Shown: positions 34,925-43,633 of the stretch, one piece after another | How the letters are laid out: each line of letters begins with the position of its first letter | Position numbering within the stretch: the stretch's first letter is position 1 | Assembly: GCF_017302985.1 (NCBI RefSeq) | Contig: NZ_JAFIMU010000017.1 | Coordinates: 124,001-188,000 of the forward strand | Reading direction: 5' to 3' | DNA length: 64,000 bases | From: Corallococcus macrosporus | GTDB lineage: Bacteria; Myxococcota; Myxococcia; Myxococcales; Myxococcaceae | The notes under the pieces: generated by a model | Databases searched by the model: none | What the model was told of the DNA's origin: nothing | What the model saw: the letters and a program-made list of their open reading frames with translations, nothing else | Made by a program: the position numbers and the translations under genes

Positions 34925-35287
34925 ATGAATGAAGAACTCGGCATCACCATTGGCACGGCGGCGCGCGCCGCCCGCGAGCACCTGGGACTGACGCAGGCCG
35001 AAGTCGCCGAGCGCATTGGACTGGTGCACCCCGTCTACAGCCGCCTGGAGCGCGGCAAGATGTTGCCCAGCGTCCCGTCCCTCTACCGCCTCTGCCAGGA
35101 GCTGCGCGTCTCCCCAGAAACGATGCTGGGTCTGACGCCGGAGGGGACCGTGCGCAAGGGCCGGAAGCCCTCGCCCCGGGAAGACAGCGACGCGCCAGAG
35201 TTGCGGCGCCTTCTGCACCTGGCGCGCAAGCTGGACGCGGAGAAGCTGGACGCCCTGCTGCACGTCGCTTCCGTGCTGGCGCGCTGA
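34925..35287 (+). CDS. XRE-family transcriptional regulator
   Basis: 120 residues from the ATG at 34925. An N-terminal helix-turn-helix covers residues 8-62 (AAREHLGLTQAEVAERIGLVHPVYSRLERG, with the recognition helix around VYSRLE). The linker has LGLTPEGTVRKGRK, and a short C-terminal helix (LHLARKLDAEKLDALLHVASVL) may mediate dimerisation. It diverges from the kinase and stops 5 nt from the end of the pseudokinase gene. It may regulate the neighbouring kinase cluster, but no operator was identified. Confidence 0.88.
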   Translation: MNEELGITIGTAARAAREHLGLTQAEVAERIGLVHPVYSRLERGKMLPSVPSLYRLCQELRVSPETMLGLTPEGTVRKGRKPSPREDSDAPELRRLLHLARKLDAEKLDALLHVASVLAR

Positions 35288-35292
35288 AGGCG

Positions 35293-36465
35293 CTACTTCT
35301 TCTCCAGGCCCTCCAGTTCGTGTTCCTCCAGTCCCTCCGGGAAGAGGCCGCCCTCGCCAAACTCCACCACGTCCCGGAGCACGCTGCCTTCCGCCAGCAG
35401 CCGCGCGGCTTCGTTGGCGGCCTCCTGGCGTCCATAGCCCGGGTGCCGCCTGACGAGCGCCGCGCGAAGGGCGTCACGCAGGTCCGCCGCCGTGGCGAAC
35501 CGGTCCTCGGGTTCGGAGCGAAGGGCCGCGTGCAGCAGTTGCTTCACGTCCGGCGAGAGCCGCTCCATCGCCGCCTCGATCTCCGCGGGCCCGAAGCGGG
35601 CCAGCAGCACCCGCATCTGCGTCAGCGGGAGCGAGGGAAGGACCTCCACCCGCAGCGGGCTCAGGCCGAGGGTTGGCCGGGGCACGTCCTGCACGTCGAA
35701 GGGATGCTTGCTGGTGAATAGCTCCACCAGCAGCACGCCCAGGCTGAAGACGTCGGAGCGCGGCGTCAGTGGTAGGCGCTCCAGGTACTCGGGTGAGGCA
35801 TAGGCCACGTCGCCCCGGACGAGGCTCGCGGGCGATTCCTCGCGTTCAATCACCAGCGAGTAGGCCGCGCCGAAGTTCATGAGCTTCACCTCGCCGTGCG
35901 AGCCCACGTAGACGTGGCGGGGGTTCACATCGCGGTGGATGATTCCAAGGGGCTTGCCCGCATCATCCGTCAGCGTGTGCGCATGGTGCAGCGCTTCGGC
36001 GAGCTCCGCTCCCACGTAGAGGGCGAAGGCCTCGGAGACGGGCTGGCCGCGCGCCACGCTCGCGCTCACCAGCGTCTCCAGTGAGGGGCCGTCCACGTAC
36101 TCCATGACCACGTGCAGCGCGTCCCGGTGCACCTTGCGGTGGAACACCTGGGCGATGGCGGGGTGACGGAGGCGGAAGGCCAGCTGGATCTCCTCTCCCA
36201 GGCGCGTGCGGCGCAGCGTGGTGGAGGGGTTGGCCAGCCGCCGCACGAAACAGAGTCCAGGCAGGGTGCCCCCGCGCTCCGGATGACGACGGGCGAGCAT
36301 CAGCACTTCCCCCGTCTGCATCCGCACCAGCTCGCGAATGGCCTCGTAGCGAATGCCATCGATGGTGAAGAGCGGCCGGGGCTGGCCAGGCGTGGGCAGG
36401 AAGGCGCCGAGACGCGATGCAGGCCGAAGGAGCACCGACCCGCCGACAGGGGTGGACGTGGACAT
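35293..36465 (-). CDS. Protein kinase-fold protein, probable pseudokinase
   Basis: 390 residues with a Ser/Thr kinase fold, but key catalytic positions are changed. There is no GxGxxG loop. The ATP-binding strand reads CFVRRL, with Arg where Lys is expected. The catalytic loop is HRDVNPRH, so HRD is kept but the metal-binding Asn is His. The metal motif DFG is NFG (KLMNFGAAY). The later fold markers remain: VAYASPEYL, DVFSLGVLL and DRFATAADL. Loss of the ATP Lys, catalytic-loop Asn and DFG Asp argues against phosphotransfer, so a scaffold or binding role is more likely. A short acidic C-terminus ends the protein. Its promoter region contains an unusually AT-rich stretch. Confidence 0.85.
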   Translation of the reverse strand: MSTSTPVGGSVLLRPASRLGAFLPTPGQPRPLFTIDGIRYEAIRELVRMQTGEVLMLARRHPERGGTLPGLCFVRRLANPSTTLRRTRLGEEIQLAFRLRHPAIAQVFHRKVHRDALHVVMEYVDGPSLETLVSASVARGQPVSEAFALYVGAELAEALHHAHTLTDDAGKPLGIIHRDVNPRHVYVGSHGEVKLMNFGAAYSLVIEREESPASLVRGDVAYASPEYLERLPLTPRSDVFSLGVLLVELFTSKHPFDVQDVPRPTLGLSPLRVEVLPSLPLTQMRVLLARFGPAEIEAAMERLSPDVKQLLHAALRSEPEDRFATAADLRDALRAALVRRHPGYGRQEAANEAARLLAEGSVLRDVVEFGEGGLFPEGLEEHELEGLEKK

Positions 36466-36522
36466 GACTCCTCGGGGGCCAGGGTTCAGCGCGACGGCGC
36501 CATCCGGAGTCTGGGCATGGTG

Positions 36523-36559
36523 TACCTGAAAAGTCCATATTTGTAGAACCTTAAAGGTA
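36523..36559. promoter_or_regulatory. AT-rich island upstream of the pseudokinase gene
   Basis: In otherwise GC-rich DNA this short stretch is AT-rich. It contains the 11-nt dyad ACCTT-A-AAGGT (36548-36558), plus an outer TACCT/AGGTA pair (36523-36527 and 36555-36559). It lies 58-94 nt before the minus-strand ATG at 36465, where a promoter or operator is expected. Confidence 0.45.
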
Positions 36560-36607
36560 AAGCCCGCGAGTGATGGCCGTGGGATGTCTGGGCTCCATCC
36601 ACCCCAG

Positions 36608-37165
36608 CTAGAGCGACGGCGCGAGCAGCACGACGGAGTAGCCCACCGCCGTGCGTGCGCCGGGGTTCTCGTACGAGTGCTTCTGGTCCCCCCGGAAGAC
36701 GACGACGTCTCCCGCCTCCAGCACGAAGCGCTCGCCGCTGGCCACCAGCGCCAGGGTTCCGGACTCGCAGGCCAGGTACTCGCGCGTGCCGGGGGTGTGG
36801 GGCACTCCCGTGATGCGCGCCCTCGCTGGCAGCTCCAGCCGGTCGAACTCCATGCCCGGCAGCGGATCCGGCAGGAGCTTTCTCAGGAACGCCGCGCCCC
36901 TCTGTCGCACGGGCAGGCTGTCTCGCCGGTAGTGCCGGGCGCTCGCCTTGGGCCGGGCCAGCAGCTCCTCCAGCGACACCTGCAGCGCCCCCGCCACCCG
37001 GTGCAGTACCGACAGCGTCGGGTTCGCCGCGCCTGACTCCAGATGCGCCCAGGTGGCCCGGGGCACGCCCGCCAGCTTCGCCAGCTGCACCTGCGTGGCC
37101 CCTCGCGTCTCCCGCAGGGTCCGCAGGTTGCGCGCCAGCCTGCCCGGAAGGTCCTCTTCGCTCAT
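36608..37165 (-). CDS. XRE-cupin transcriptional regulator
   Basis: 185 residues from the ATG at 37165. A helix-turn-helix near the N-terminus (LRETRGATQVQLAKLAGVPRATWAHLESG) is followed by a cupin domain from about residue 110 (GTREYLACESGTLALVASGERFVLEAGDVVVF, then QKHSYEN). This two-domain layout is typical of regulators that respond to a small ligand bound in the cupin. It is divergent from the SDR/QueA-like operon with 86 nt between starts, so it probably regulates that operon. Confidence 0.9.
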   Translation of the reverse strand: MSEEDLPGRLARNLRTLRETRGATQVQLAKLAGVPRATWAHLESGAANPTLSVLHRVAGALQVSLEELLARPKASARHYRRDSLPVRQRGAAFLRKLLPDPLPGMEFDRLELPARARITGVPHTPGTREYLACESGTLALVASGERFVLEAGDVVVFRGDQKHSYENPGARTAVGYSVVLLAPSL

Positions 37166-37251
37166 GCGCTGGCATTCTGCCAATGCGTTGTCGTCCCTGC
37201 CATCGCCTCGGAGCCCATCCGCTATCCCTGTCCTCAAGGAGGAGCAAAGCC

Positions 37252-37974
37252 ATGGACATGCGGAACCAGGCGGTACTGGTGACAGGCGCGAGCCGGGGAC
37301 TCGGCCGGGCCCTGATGGAGGCCTTCGCCCGGCGGGGCGCCCGGGTGGTGGGCGTCGCTCGCGACGCGAAGGCGCTGGACGCGGCGGTGGCGCCGCTGAA
37401 GGCGCGGGGGCTGGCGGTGCACGGGCTCGCGTTCGACGTAGGCGACAAGCAGGCCATCTACCCGCTGGTGGGCGCGGCCACCGCGCTGGTGGGCCCGGTG
37501 GACGTGCTCGTCAACAACGCCAGCACCCTGGGCCCCACGCCGCTCCCGCTCCTGCTGGACACGGCGTGCGAGGACGTGTCGCAGGTGCTGGAGGTCAACC
37601 TGCTCGGGCCCTTCCGGCTGACGAAGGCCGTGGCGGGCAGCATGGTCGTCCGGGGCCGAGGGCTCATCCTCAACATCACCTCCGACGCCGCCGTGTCCGC
37701 GTATCCCCGCTGGGGCGCCTACAGCGTGTCGAAGGCCGCGCTGGAGCACCTGACGCGCATCTGGGCCTCGGAGTTCGAGGGCAGCGGCGTGCGCCTGCTC
37801 ACCGTGGACCCCGGGGACATGGACACGCGCATGCACGCCGACGCGCTCCCCGACGCCGACCCCGCGACGCTGGCGAAGCCGGAGGACGTGGCCGCGCGCA
37901 TCCTCGCGCTCGTGGAGGCCCGCGACACCGCCTCCGGTCAGCGCTTCGAGGTCGCGAAGTGGGAGGCCGCATGA
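37252..37974 (+). CDS. Short-chain dehydrogenase/reductase
   Basis: 240 residues from the ATG at 37252, which has an excellent AAGGAGGAG ribosome site 7 nt upstream. The NAD(P) motif is TGASRGLG near residue 11, the structural NNAS is present, and the catalytic set is Ser (ITSDA), Tyr-x-x-x-Lys in YSVSK near residue 158 and an Asn in LEVNLLGP. A VDPGDMDTRMH segment follows. The substrate is unknown. It is translationally coupled to the QueA paralogue (ATGA). Confidence 0.92.
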   Translation: MDMRNQAVLVTGASRGLGRALMEAFARRGARVVGVARDAKALDAAVAPLKARGLAVHGLAFDVGDKQAIYPLVGAATALVGPVDVLVNNASTLGPTPLPLLLDTACEDVSQVLEVNLLGPFRLTKAVAGSMVVRGRGLILNITSDAAVSAYPRWGAYSVSKAALEHLTRIWASEFEGSGVRLLTVDPGDMDTRMHADALPDADPATLAKPEDVAARILALVEARDTASGQRFEVAKWEAA

Positions 37975-38993
37975 ACGCCGCCCGCTGGCCCCGGGACCGT
38001 CCCGACACCGCGAGGCTCCTGCACGTCGAGCCCCGCCAGGAACGCTTCACCGACACCGTCGCCTCGGAGTTGCCGCAGTTGCTGCGCGAAGGCGACCTGC
38101 TGGTGATGAACGACGCGGCCACGCTGCCCGGCTCGCTCACGGGCCGCACCGGCGCGGGCGCGCCCATCGAGCTGCGATTGCTCTCCCACGAACCGGACGA
38201 CACCTGGACCGCCGTCCTCTTCGGCGCGGGAGACTGGCGCCGGCGCACCGAGGACCGGCCCCCACCGCCCGAGCTTCCCGTGGGCGCACGCCTGGACGTC
38301 GGCGGGCTCGCCGCGCGCGTGGTGGAGGTGCTGCCTCCATCCCCCCGGCTCCTGCGCGTGGCCTTCGACCTGAGCGGCGCGGCGCTCTGGCAGGCGCTCT
38401 ACACGGCGGGCCGTCCGGTGCAGTACGCGTACACGGCGGGGCCGCTGGCGCTGTGGCACGTGCAGACGCTCTACGCCTCACGGCCATGGGCCGCGGAGAT
38501 GCCGTCGGCGGGCCTGCCCCTCACCGCGTCCGTGCTCCTGCGAATGAAGGCTCGCGGCGTGCGCTGGGCGTCGCTCACGCACGCGGCGGGGCTCTCCTCC
38601 ACGGGGGACGCGGCGCTGGACGCCGTCCTGCCCCGGCCCGAGCGTTCCGACATCCCCGAGCGCACCGTGGCGCTGGTGGAGGAGACGCGGGCGAAGGGCG
38701 GACGCGTGGTGGCGGTGGGCACCACCGTGGTGCGCGCGCTCGAAGGACGCGCGACGCAGCACGGAGCGCTGGTGCCGGGCGAGGCCGTGACGGACCTGCT
38801 GCTCGGGCCCGGCTACGTGCCCCGGGTGGTGCACGGGCTGCTCACCGGCGTGCACGACCCGGGGAGCAGCCACCATGCGCTGCTCCAGGCCTTCGCGCCG
38901 CTGCCGCTGTTGCAGCGGGCCTCGGCGCACGCGGAGGGCGCGGGCTACCTGGGGCACGAGTTCGGCGACACGTGCCTCATCCTGGATTCGTGA
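37971..38993 (+). CDS. QueA-like SAM:tRNA ribosyltransferase-isomerase paralogue
   Basis: 340 residues, close to QueA length (about 350), with the recognisable core GDLLVMNDAATLP, VPRVVHGLLTGVH and GGRVVAVGTTVVRALE. Several segments that are conserved in true QueA are altered. Where QueA has APTAGLHF, this has MPSAGLPLT. Where QueA has HVGAGTF, this has HAAGLSS. The FHLPxS region becomes VHDPGSS. This suggests a paralogue with a different substrate rather than the queuosine enzyme. It overlaps the SDR stop by ATGA and ends 6 nt from the convergent alcohol dehydrogenase. Exact activity is unknown. Confidence 0.75.
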   Translation: MNAARWPRDRPDTARLLHVEPRQERFTDTVASELPQLLREGDLLVMNDAATLPGSLTGRTGAGAPIELRLLSHEPDDTWTAVLFGAGDWRRRTEDRPPPPELPVGARLDVGGLAARVVEVLPPSPRLLRVAFDLSGAALWQALYTAGRPVQYAYTAGPLALWHVQTLYASRPWAAEMPSAGLPLTASVLLRMKARGVRWASLTHAAGLSSTGDAALDAVLPRPERSDIPERTVALVEETRAKGGRVVAVGTTVVRALEGRATQHGALVPGEAVTDLLLGPGYVPRVVHGLLTGVHDPGSSHHALLQAFAPLPLLQRASAHAEGAGYLGHEFGDTCLILDS

Positions 38994-38999
38994 CGCGCG

Positions 39000-40223
39000 T
39001 CACTGGAGCGTGACGCCCGGCTCCAGCTCCACCTTCACCCAGCCCGGCTTGCGCAGGTCGAAGTTGCGGTACGCGTCGATGGCGGAGGCCATGGACTTCA
39101 CGTGGCTCAGGATGGCCGTGGGGTCTACGGTGCCGGAGCGCACCAGCTCCAGCAGCTTCGGGATGTACTTGCGGTGGTTGCAGTTGCCCATGCGCAGGGT
39201 GAGGTTCTTGTTCATCGCCTCGCCAATGGGGAACGCGTTCATCGTCTGCGGATACACGCCGATGATGGACAGCGTGCCGGCCTTGGCCAGCCCCTGCACC
39301 GCCCACTGCGCGGCCTGGGACGGCCCGTCGCCGGGCACCCAGTTGTCGCCATCCGGCTTCTGCTTGGGCGCGACCATCTCCACCTCGCGCTTGAACTCGG
39401 GCTTCTCCGCCTTGGCCTTCTTGGCGGCCGGGCCGTGGTGCGCGTGCTGCGCGTCCACGCCCACCGCGTCGATGGCGCGGTCCACGCCGATGCCACCGGT
39501 GAAGCGCTTGAGCGTCTCCACCGGATCCTCCTCCTCGAAGTTGATGACTTCCGCGCCCTGCGCCTTCGCCAGCGCCAGCCGGTCCTCGTGGCTGTCGATG
39601 GCGAAGATGCGGCCCGCGCCCATCAGCTTCGCGCTCACGATGGCGAACAGGCCCACCGGCCCGCAGCCGAACACCGCCACGGTGTCACCGGGTTTGATTT
39701 CCGCCATCTCCGCGCCGAAGTAGCCCGTGGGGAAGATGTCGGAGACGAGGATGGCCTGGTCGTCGGTGACGCCGTCGGGCACCTTCACCATGGTGACGGC
39801 CGCGAAGGGGATGCGCGCCTTCTCCGCCTGCATGCCGTCGAAGGGGCCCGTCATCGCCGGGCCGCCGAAGAAGGCGGTGCCCGCGTCGGGGCCGTTGGGG
39901 TTCGCGTCGTTGCACTGGGCGTAGTAGCCCGCGCGGCAGTAGGAACAATTGCCGCACCCGATGGTGGAGCAGATGACCACGCGGTCACCCACGTTGAAGT
40001 TGCGCACGTCCTTGCCCAGTTGCTCGATGATGCCCACGCCCTCGTGGCCGAGGATGGTGCCGGGCTTCATGCCGGGCATGGTGCCGCGGATCATGTGCAG
40101 GTCCGTGCCGCAGATGGCGCTGGCGGTCAGCTTGATGATGGCGTCCGTGGGCTCCTTCAGCTTCGGATCCGCGACGTCGTCCAGCCGGATGTCCCCAATG
40201 CCGTGGAAAACGACTGCCTTCAT
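39000..40223 (-). CDS. Zinc-dependent alcohol dehydrogenase (formaldehyde dehydrogenase-like)
   Basis: 407 residues from the ATG at 40223. Catalytic-zinc ligands appear as CGTDLHM (Cys near 39) and GHEGVG (His-Glu near 60). A structural-zinc loop CGNCSYCRAGYYAQC is intact. The NAD motif is VFGCGPVG near 190, followed by an acidic strand end AIDSHEDR. The length and the insertion (about 280-320, Lys/Ala-rich with PEFKREVEM) match the glutathione-independent formaldehyde dehydrogenase-like group. Substrate is not assigned. Confidence 0.88.
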   Translation of the reverse strand: MKAVVFHGIGDIRLDDVADPKLKEPTDAIIKLTASAICGTDLHMIRGTMPGMKPGTILGHEGVGIIEQLGKDVRNFNVGDRVVICSTIGCGNCSYCRAGYYAQCNDANPNGPDAGTAFFGGPAMTGPFDGMQAEKARIPFAAVTMVKVPDGVTDDQAILVSDIFPTGYFGAEMAEIKPGDTVAVFGCGPVGLFAIVSAKLMGAGRIFAIDSHEDRLALAKAQGAEVINFEEEDPVETLKRFTGGIGVDRAIDAVGVDAQHAHHGPAAKKAKAEKPEFKREVEMVAPKQKPDGDNWVPGDGPSQAAQWAVQGLAKAGTLSIIGVYPQTMNAFPIGEAMNKNLTLRMGNCNHRKYIPKLLELVRSGTVDPTAILSHVKSMASAIDAYRNFDLRKPGWVKVELEPGVTLQ

Positions 40224-40394
40224 GTTCCGCTCCTTGCCCCCGCCAGGGCCTTGAAAGACGTGAAGGCCCACGGCGCTTTTCACGCAAGCGCACGGGACCC
40301 ATTCGTCTGCACACTGGCCACGGAGGTGGAGCCGGGCAGGACTGGCGCCGTGCTCCCCCACCCGGAGGGCGGGCGGGGAGGCAGCGCTGTGTCG

Positions 40395-41915
40395 CTAGCG
40401 TCCGGTGGAATGGACCTGGAAGGCGAGCCGCTTTCCGAACACCTTGCGGAAGGCGGCGACCTCGCGCTCGGCATTCCACAGCTCCAGGTCGAGGGGCTGG
40501 CGGGCGTGCAGGTGCAGCGTCACCGCCTCGCGGCCGTCCGTGACCTTGAAGTCGCGGATGGGCTGGTGGTGGCTGTGGTCCAGCGCGTTCGCCAGGCGCA
40601 GCAGCGTGGCCAGCTTGCGCACGCGTCGCGCTTCGGACGGGGTGAGCCCGGCCATGCCGGAGTGGGACAGCTCCGGCTGCGAGCGCCGGTGGTAGCGGGC
40701 GACGCGCGCGATGATCTCGCGCTCGCGGTCCGCGAGGCCCGGGATGTCCGCGTTGTGGATGAGGTAGTACGTGTGGCGGTGGTGGCGCTCGTAGCTGACC
40801 GCCGTGCCGATGTCGTGCAGCAGCGCGGCGACCTCCAGGTGCGGGCGCACGGACAGGGGCAGCTGGTGCAGCGCGGCCAGGCTGTCGAAGAGGCCCAGGG
40901 ACAGGCGGGCCACCTGGCGGGCGTGCTTCTCATCGAAGCGGAAGCGCTGGCCCATGACGATGGCCGCGTCCGCGAGGCTGTGGTCCTCACGGGACTCGTC
41001 CTGGCGGTAGAGCAGGTCCACCAGGACGCCGTCGCGCAGGCCGCGGTTGACGATGCTGACGGACTCCACGCCCAGGTGGCGCGCGACGCCCTCCAGGATG
41101 ACGGCGCCGGAGACGATGATGTCCGCGCGGCGCGGGTCGAAGCGCTTGCGGCGGCGCTCCGGCGGCATCTTCGCCAGGGTCTCCACGGTCTGGGTGAGCT
41201 GGCGCAAGGTGGCATTGCCTCCGTTGTCCACGGCGGCGAAGCCCACCACGGCACCGATGGTGCCGGACGAGCCCAGCGCCACGCGGGGCAGGGCAGGGAG
41301 CTTCTCCGGGAGCGTCTTGTGGAGGGTTTCCTCCACGAAGCTGCGCATCAGCCGCAGCTGCTTGGGCGTCACGGTGCGCGAGGTGTCGAACACCTCCGTG
41401 AGGCGCACGGAGCCCAGCGCGAGGCTCCAGAGCTCATCCGGCTTCTCGCCGGTGGCGATGGCGACCTCGGTGCTGCCCCCGCCGATGTCCACGAGGAGCG
41501 AGCGGGTGTTGGCGGGCTTGCGGTGCAGCACGCCCAGGCAGATGAGGCGGGCCTCCTCCTTGCCGCTGACGACCTCCAGCTCCAGGCCGGCCTCCTCATG
41601 CACGCGGCGCACGATGTCCTGGCGGTTGCGGGCCTCGCGCAGGGCGCTGGTGGCGACGGCGCGCACCTGGGCCTTGTGACGGCGGCAGAGGGCGGCGTAG
41701 CGGCGCAGGGTGGACAGCAGGCGGTCAGCCGTCTCCAGGGGCATCTCGCCGGTGGTGAAGACGCCCTCGCCGGGGCGGATGGGGTCGCGCTCCTGGTGGA
41801 GGGTTTCGAGCGAGCCCTCGGCGTCCGGGCGGGCCAGCTCCAGGCGCACGGCGTTGGTGCCCACATCGATGGCGGCGAGGACGGGAGGCTGGGACGGGCG
41901 GGCAGGAAGGGCCAT
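40395..41915 (-). CDS. ppx: Ppx/GppA phosphatase (exopolyphosphatase / pppGpp phosphohydrolase family)
   Basis: 506 residues from the ATG at 41915; a GTG at 41948 would add 11. The ASKHA fold starts with AAIDVGTNAVRLELA and continues with the acidic VDIGGGSTEVAIA. The C-terminal domain is HD-like: LLHDIG, then HHRHTYYLIHNADIPGL and ARVARYHRR. This domain pair is typical of Ppx proteins that degrade polyphosphate or pppGpp. Which of the two it prefers cannot be told. It lies downstream of no obvious partner (ppk is absent). Confidence 0.87.
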   Translation of the reverse strand: MALPARPSQPPVLAAIDVGTNAVRLELARPDAEGSLETLHQERDPIRPGEGVFTTGEMPLETADRLLSTLRRYAALCRRHKAQVRAVATSALREARNRQDIVRRVHEEAGLELEVVSGKEEARLICLGVLHRKPANTRSLLVDIGGGSTEVAIATGEKPDELWSLALGSVRLTEVFDTSRTVTPKQLRLMRSFVEETLHKTLPEKLPALPRVALGSSGTIGAVVGFAAVDNGGNATLRQLTQTVETLAKMPPERRRKRFDPRRADIIVSGAVILEGVARHLGVESVSIVNRGLRDGVLVDLLYRQDESREDHSLADAAIVMGQRFRFDEKHARQVARLSLGLFDSLAALHQLPLSVRPHLEVAALLHDIGTAVSYERHHRHTYYLIHNADIPGLADREREIIARVARYHRRSQPELSHSGMAGLTPSEARRVRKLATLLRLANALDHSHHQPIRDFKVTDGREAVTLHLHARQPLDLELWNAEREVAAFRKVFGKRLAFQVHSTGR

Positions 41916-42035
41916 GGGCTCGCGGGCGGAAACGCCTGGGAGGGGCACGGTCCTTCCGGGCCGTGTCCCTCCTCAGTGGGGGCGGTTCCTAGCGTAGCCG
42001 TGTGACAGCCGTGTGGCGTTGGTGAAGATGGGGTT

Positions 42036-42623
42036 TCAGGAGGGGGCGGCGCCGTACTCATCCAGGACGCCTTCGGCGCGGATGCGGCGGGAGCGGTCCA
42101 TGAGTTCGCGCCAGTTGGCCTCGTACTGCGCGCGGACGGTCTTCCAGGCGTGGCCGTTGGCGAGGCGCAGGTTCCTCAGGAGGTCTCCGGCGTTCTTCAG
42201 GCCGCGCTTGATGAAGTCGAGCTCCTCGCGGGTGAGCAGCGAGTCCTCGGCGGTGGCGCGCTTGCGGGCGGCCTCCCAGCGGTCCACCTGGGCGCCCAGC
42301 TCCATCAGCTCGGCCTCGCGTTGACGGCGGTACGCGGCGCGGAGGTCGCTCCAGCGGGTGTCCGCGCGGTCGAGGTGTTCGTGCAGGCGGTGGCGGGCCG
42401 TCTCCACGCCGGCCTTGAGGCGGTCCCAGTCGCGCTGGTCGGCGCGGCGGAGCGCCTGGAGCTCGCGGTTGACGTCGTCGTTGAACTGGCGGGCGCCGGT
42501 GAGGACGTCGAGCGCGTCCTCGTTGTCGGCGAGCTCCGCCTGGGCTTCGATTTCGCGGAAGCGAGCGGTCGCCTCACGCTGCTCGGCCTCCAGCTTCTGG
42601 ATGTATGCGTCCCGTTCCGTCAT
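42036..42623 (-). CDS. Coiled-coil protein, unknown family
   Basis: 195 residues, highly charged and helical throughout, beginning MTERDAYIQKLEAEQREATARF. It has regular heptads up to about residue 125, then a short Leu-rich region (REELDFIKRGLKNAGDLLRNLRL) and a second charged helix. No signal peptide, Cys or membrane segment. Probably a cytoplasmic scaffold or stress-associated protein. No family recognised. Confidence 0.7.
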   Translation of the reverse strand: MTERDAYIQKLEAEQREATARFREIEAQAELADNEDALDVLTGARQFNDDVNRELQALRRADQRDWDRLKAGVETARHRLHEHLDRADTRWSDLRAAYRRQREAELMELGAQVDRWEAARKRATAEDSLLTREELDFIKRGLKNAGDLLRNLRLANGHAWKTVRAQYEANWRELMDRSRRIRAEGVLDEYGAAPS

Positions 42624-42709
42624 GGCGTCCTCCCAGGCACGTTGGATGGAGGAACCATGGGAACGCGCACGGAGCGGTGCAGGGCGGAGGGGAACAGGAG
42701 GCGGAGCGC

Positions 42710-43633
42710 TCAGTCGAGGAAGCGGCGCTGCCAGCGGCGTGTGCAGTAGAAGAGGTCGGAGTCCTCCACTCCGGACGACTGGTACAGCCAGGGTTCAAGT
42801 ACGCGCGCGAGCTCCCGGTAGGCCGGCAGTGTCTGTCCTTGTTCGGTGTCACCGGCTTCCGGATAGGGCCCTAGCGTGACGACAGCGCGGTCCGGTCCGA
42901 GTGCCTGCACGGTGGTTGCAAGCGAGTGCAGCTTGGAGCGCAGTGCTTCCGTTCCTCCCAGCCCGCTGAGCACTGGAGGGCCCAGGAAGTTCATCCATGC
43001 CGGAGCGCGCACACGGCTGCCCAGTTCCCGAGCCACATCTTCCAGGCTGATCACGTCCATGGCCGGATAACGGAAGCTCAGTGCCTTCATCTCGTCCCGG
43101 ACGACAGATGCCTGGGGCACGCCGTTGAATGAAAGGCCTGCATGGCCTGAGCTGAAGGGAAGTGAACCCACAATCTCAAGCGCCAGCGCTCGAAAACGCT
43201 CGGGACCCTGTGCTTCCAGGAACTTCGTCGGGAAGGTCATCAGCAGGGCGCTGACGGAACCCGGCCAGTAGGAGTCTTCGAGCCGTCCCACGTACTGGAA
43301 CCGGAATCGATGACGCGTCGTGGATTCACCTGGGGCGGAAGACCCCACCATGTGGATCCGACTGCCGAACTCCTCCTGGAGTTCCTGTTGGATGAAATCC
43401 CATCCCGCCGCGTCGAGGGACTGCCACTGACCGTCGGGGTCCACATAGAAACTCAGGGACTCCCGTCCAATGGCATGGAGGTAGATGTCGAGAGCCCGTT
43501 GGACGTGGGGTTTTAATGTTTCATGTGCCTGCGGCAGGAAGAGGCAGATCTGGAGTCCGTCTCGCACGACAAGCAGCTTCTCGTCGAAGTCTCCGTTCAC
43601 GTGAAGGCGAATGTGTGGGATTGATTGCGTCAT
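42710..43633 (-). CDS. DUF3396-type (type VI-like) immunity protein
   Basis: 307 residues, no signal peptide. The pattern LSGLGG, DVISLEDVARELGSRVRAPAWMNFLGPPVL and the middle PFSSGHAGLSFNG match the DUF3396 family, whose members are immunity proteins beside nuclease toxins. Its ATG overlaps the stop of the upstream lipoprotein by ATGA (43630-43633). A second protein-binding role is possible, but the genetic pairing favours immunity. Confidence 0.78.
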   Translation of the reverse strand: MTQSIPHIRLHVNGDFDEKLLVVRDGLQICLFLPQAHETLKPHVQRALDIYLHAIGRESLSFYVDPDGQWQSLDAAGWDFIQQELQEEFGSRIHMVGSSAPGESTTRHRFRFQYVGRLEDSYWPGSVSALLMTFPTKFLEAQGPERFRALALEIVGSLPFSSGHAGLSFNGVPQASVVRDEMKALSFRYPAMDVISLEDVARELGSRVRAPAWMNFLGPPVLSGLGGTEALRSKLHSLATTVQALGPDRAVVTLGPYPEAGDTEQGQTLPAYRELARVLEPWLYQSSGVEDSDLFYCTRRWQRRFLD

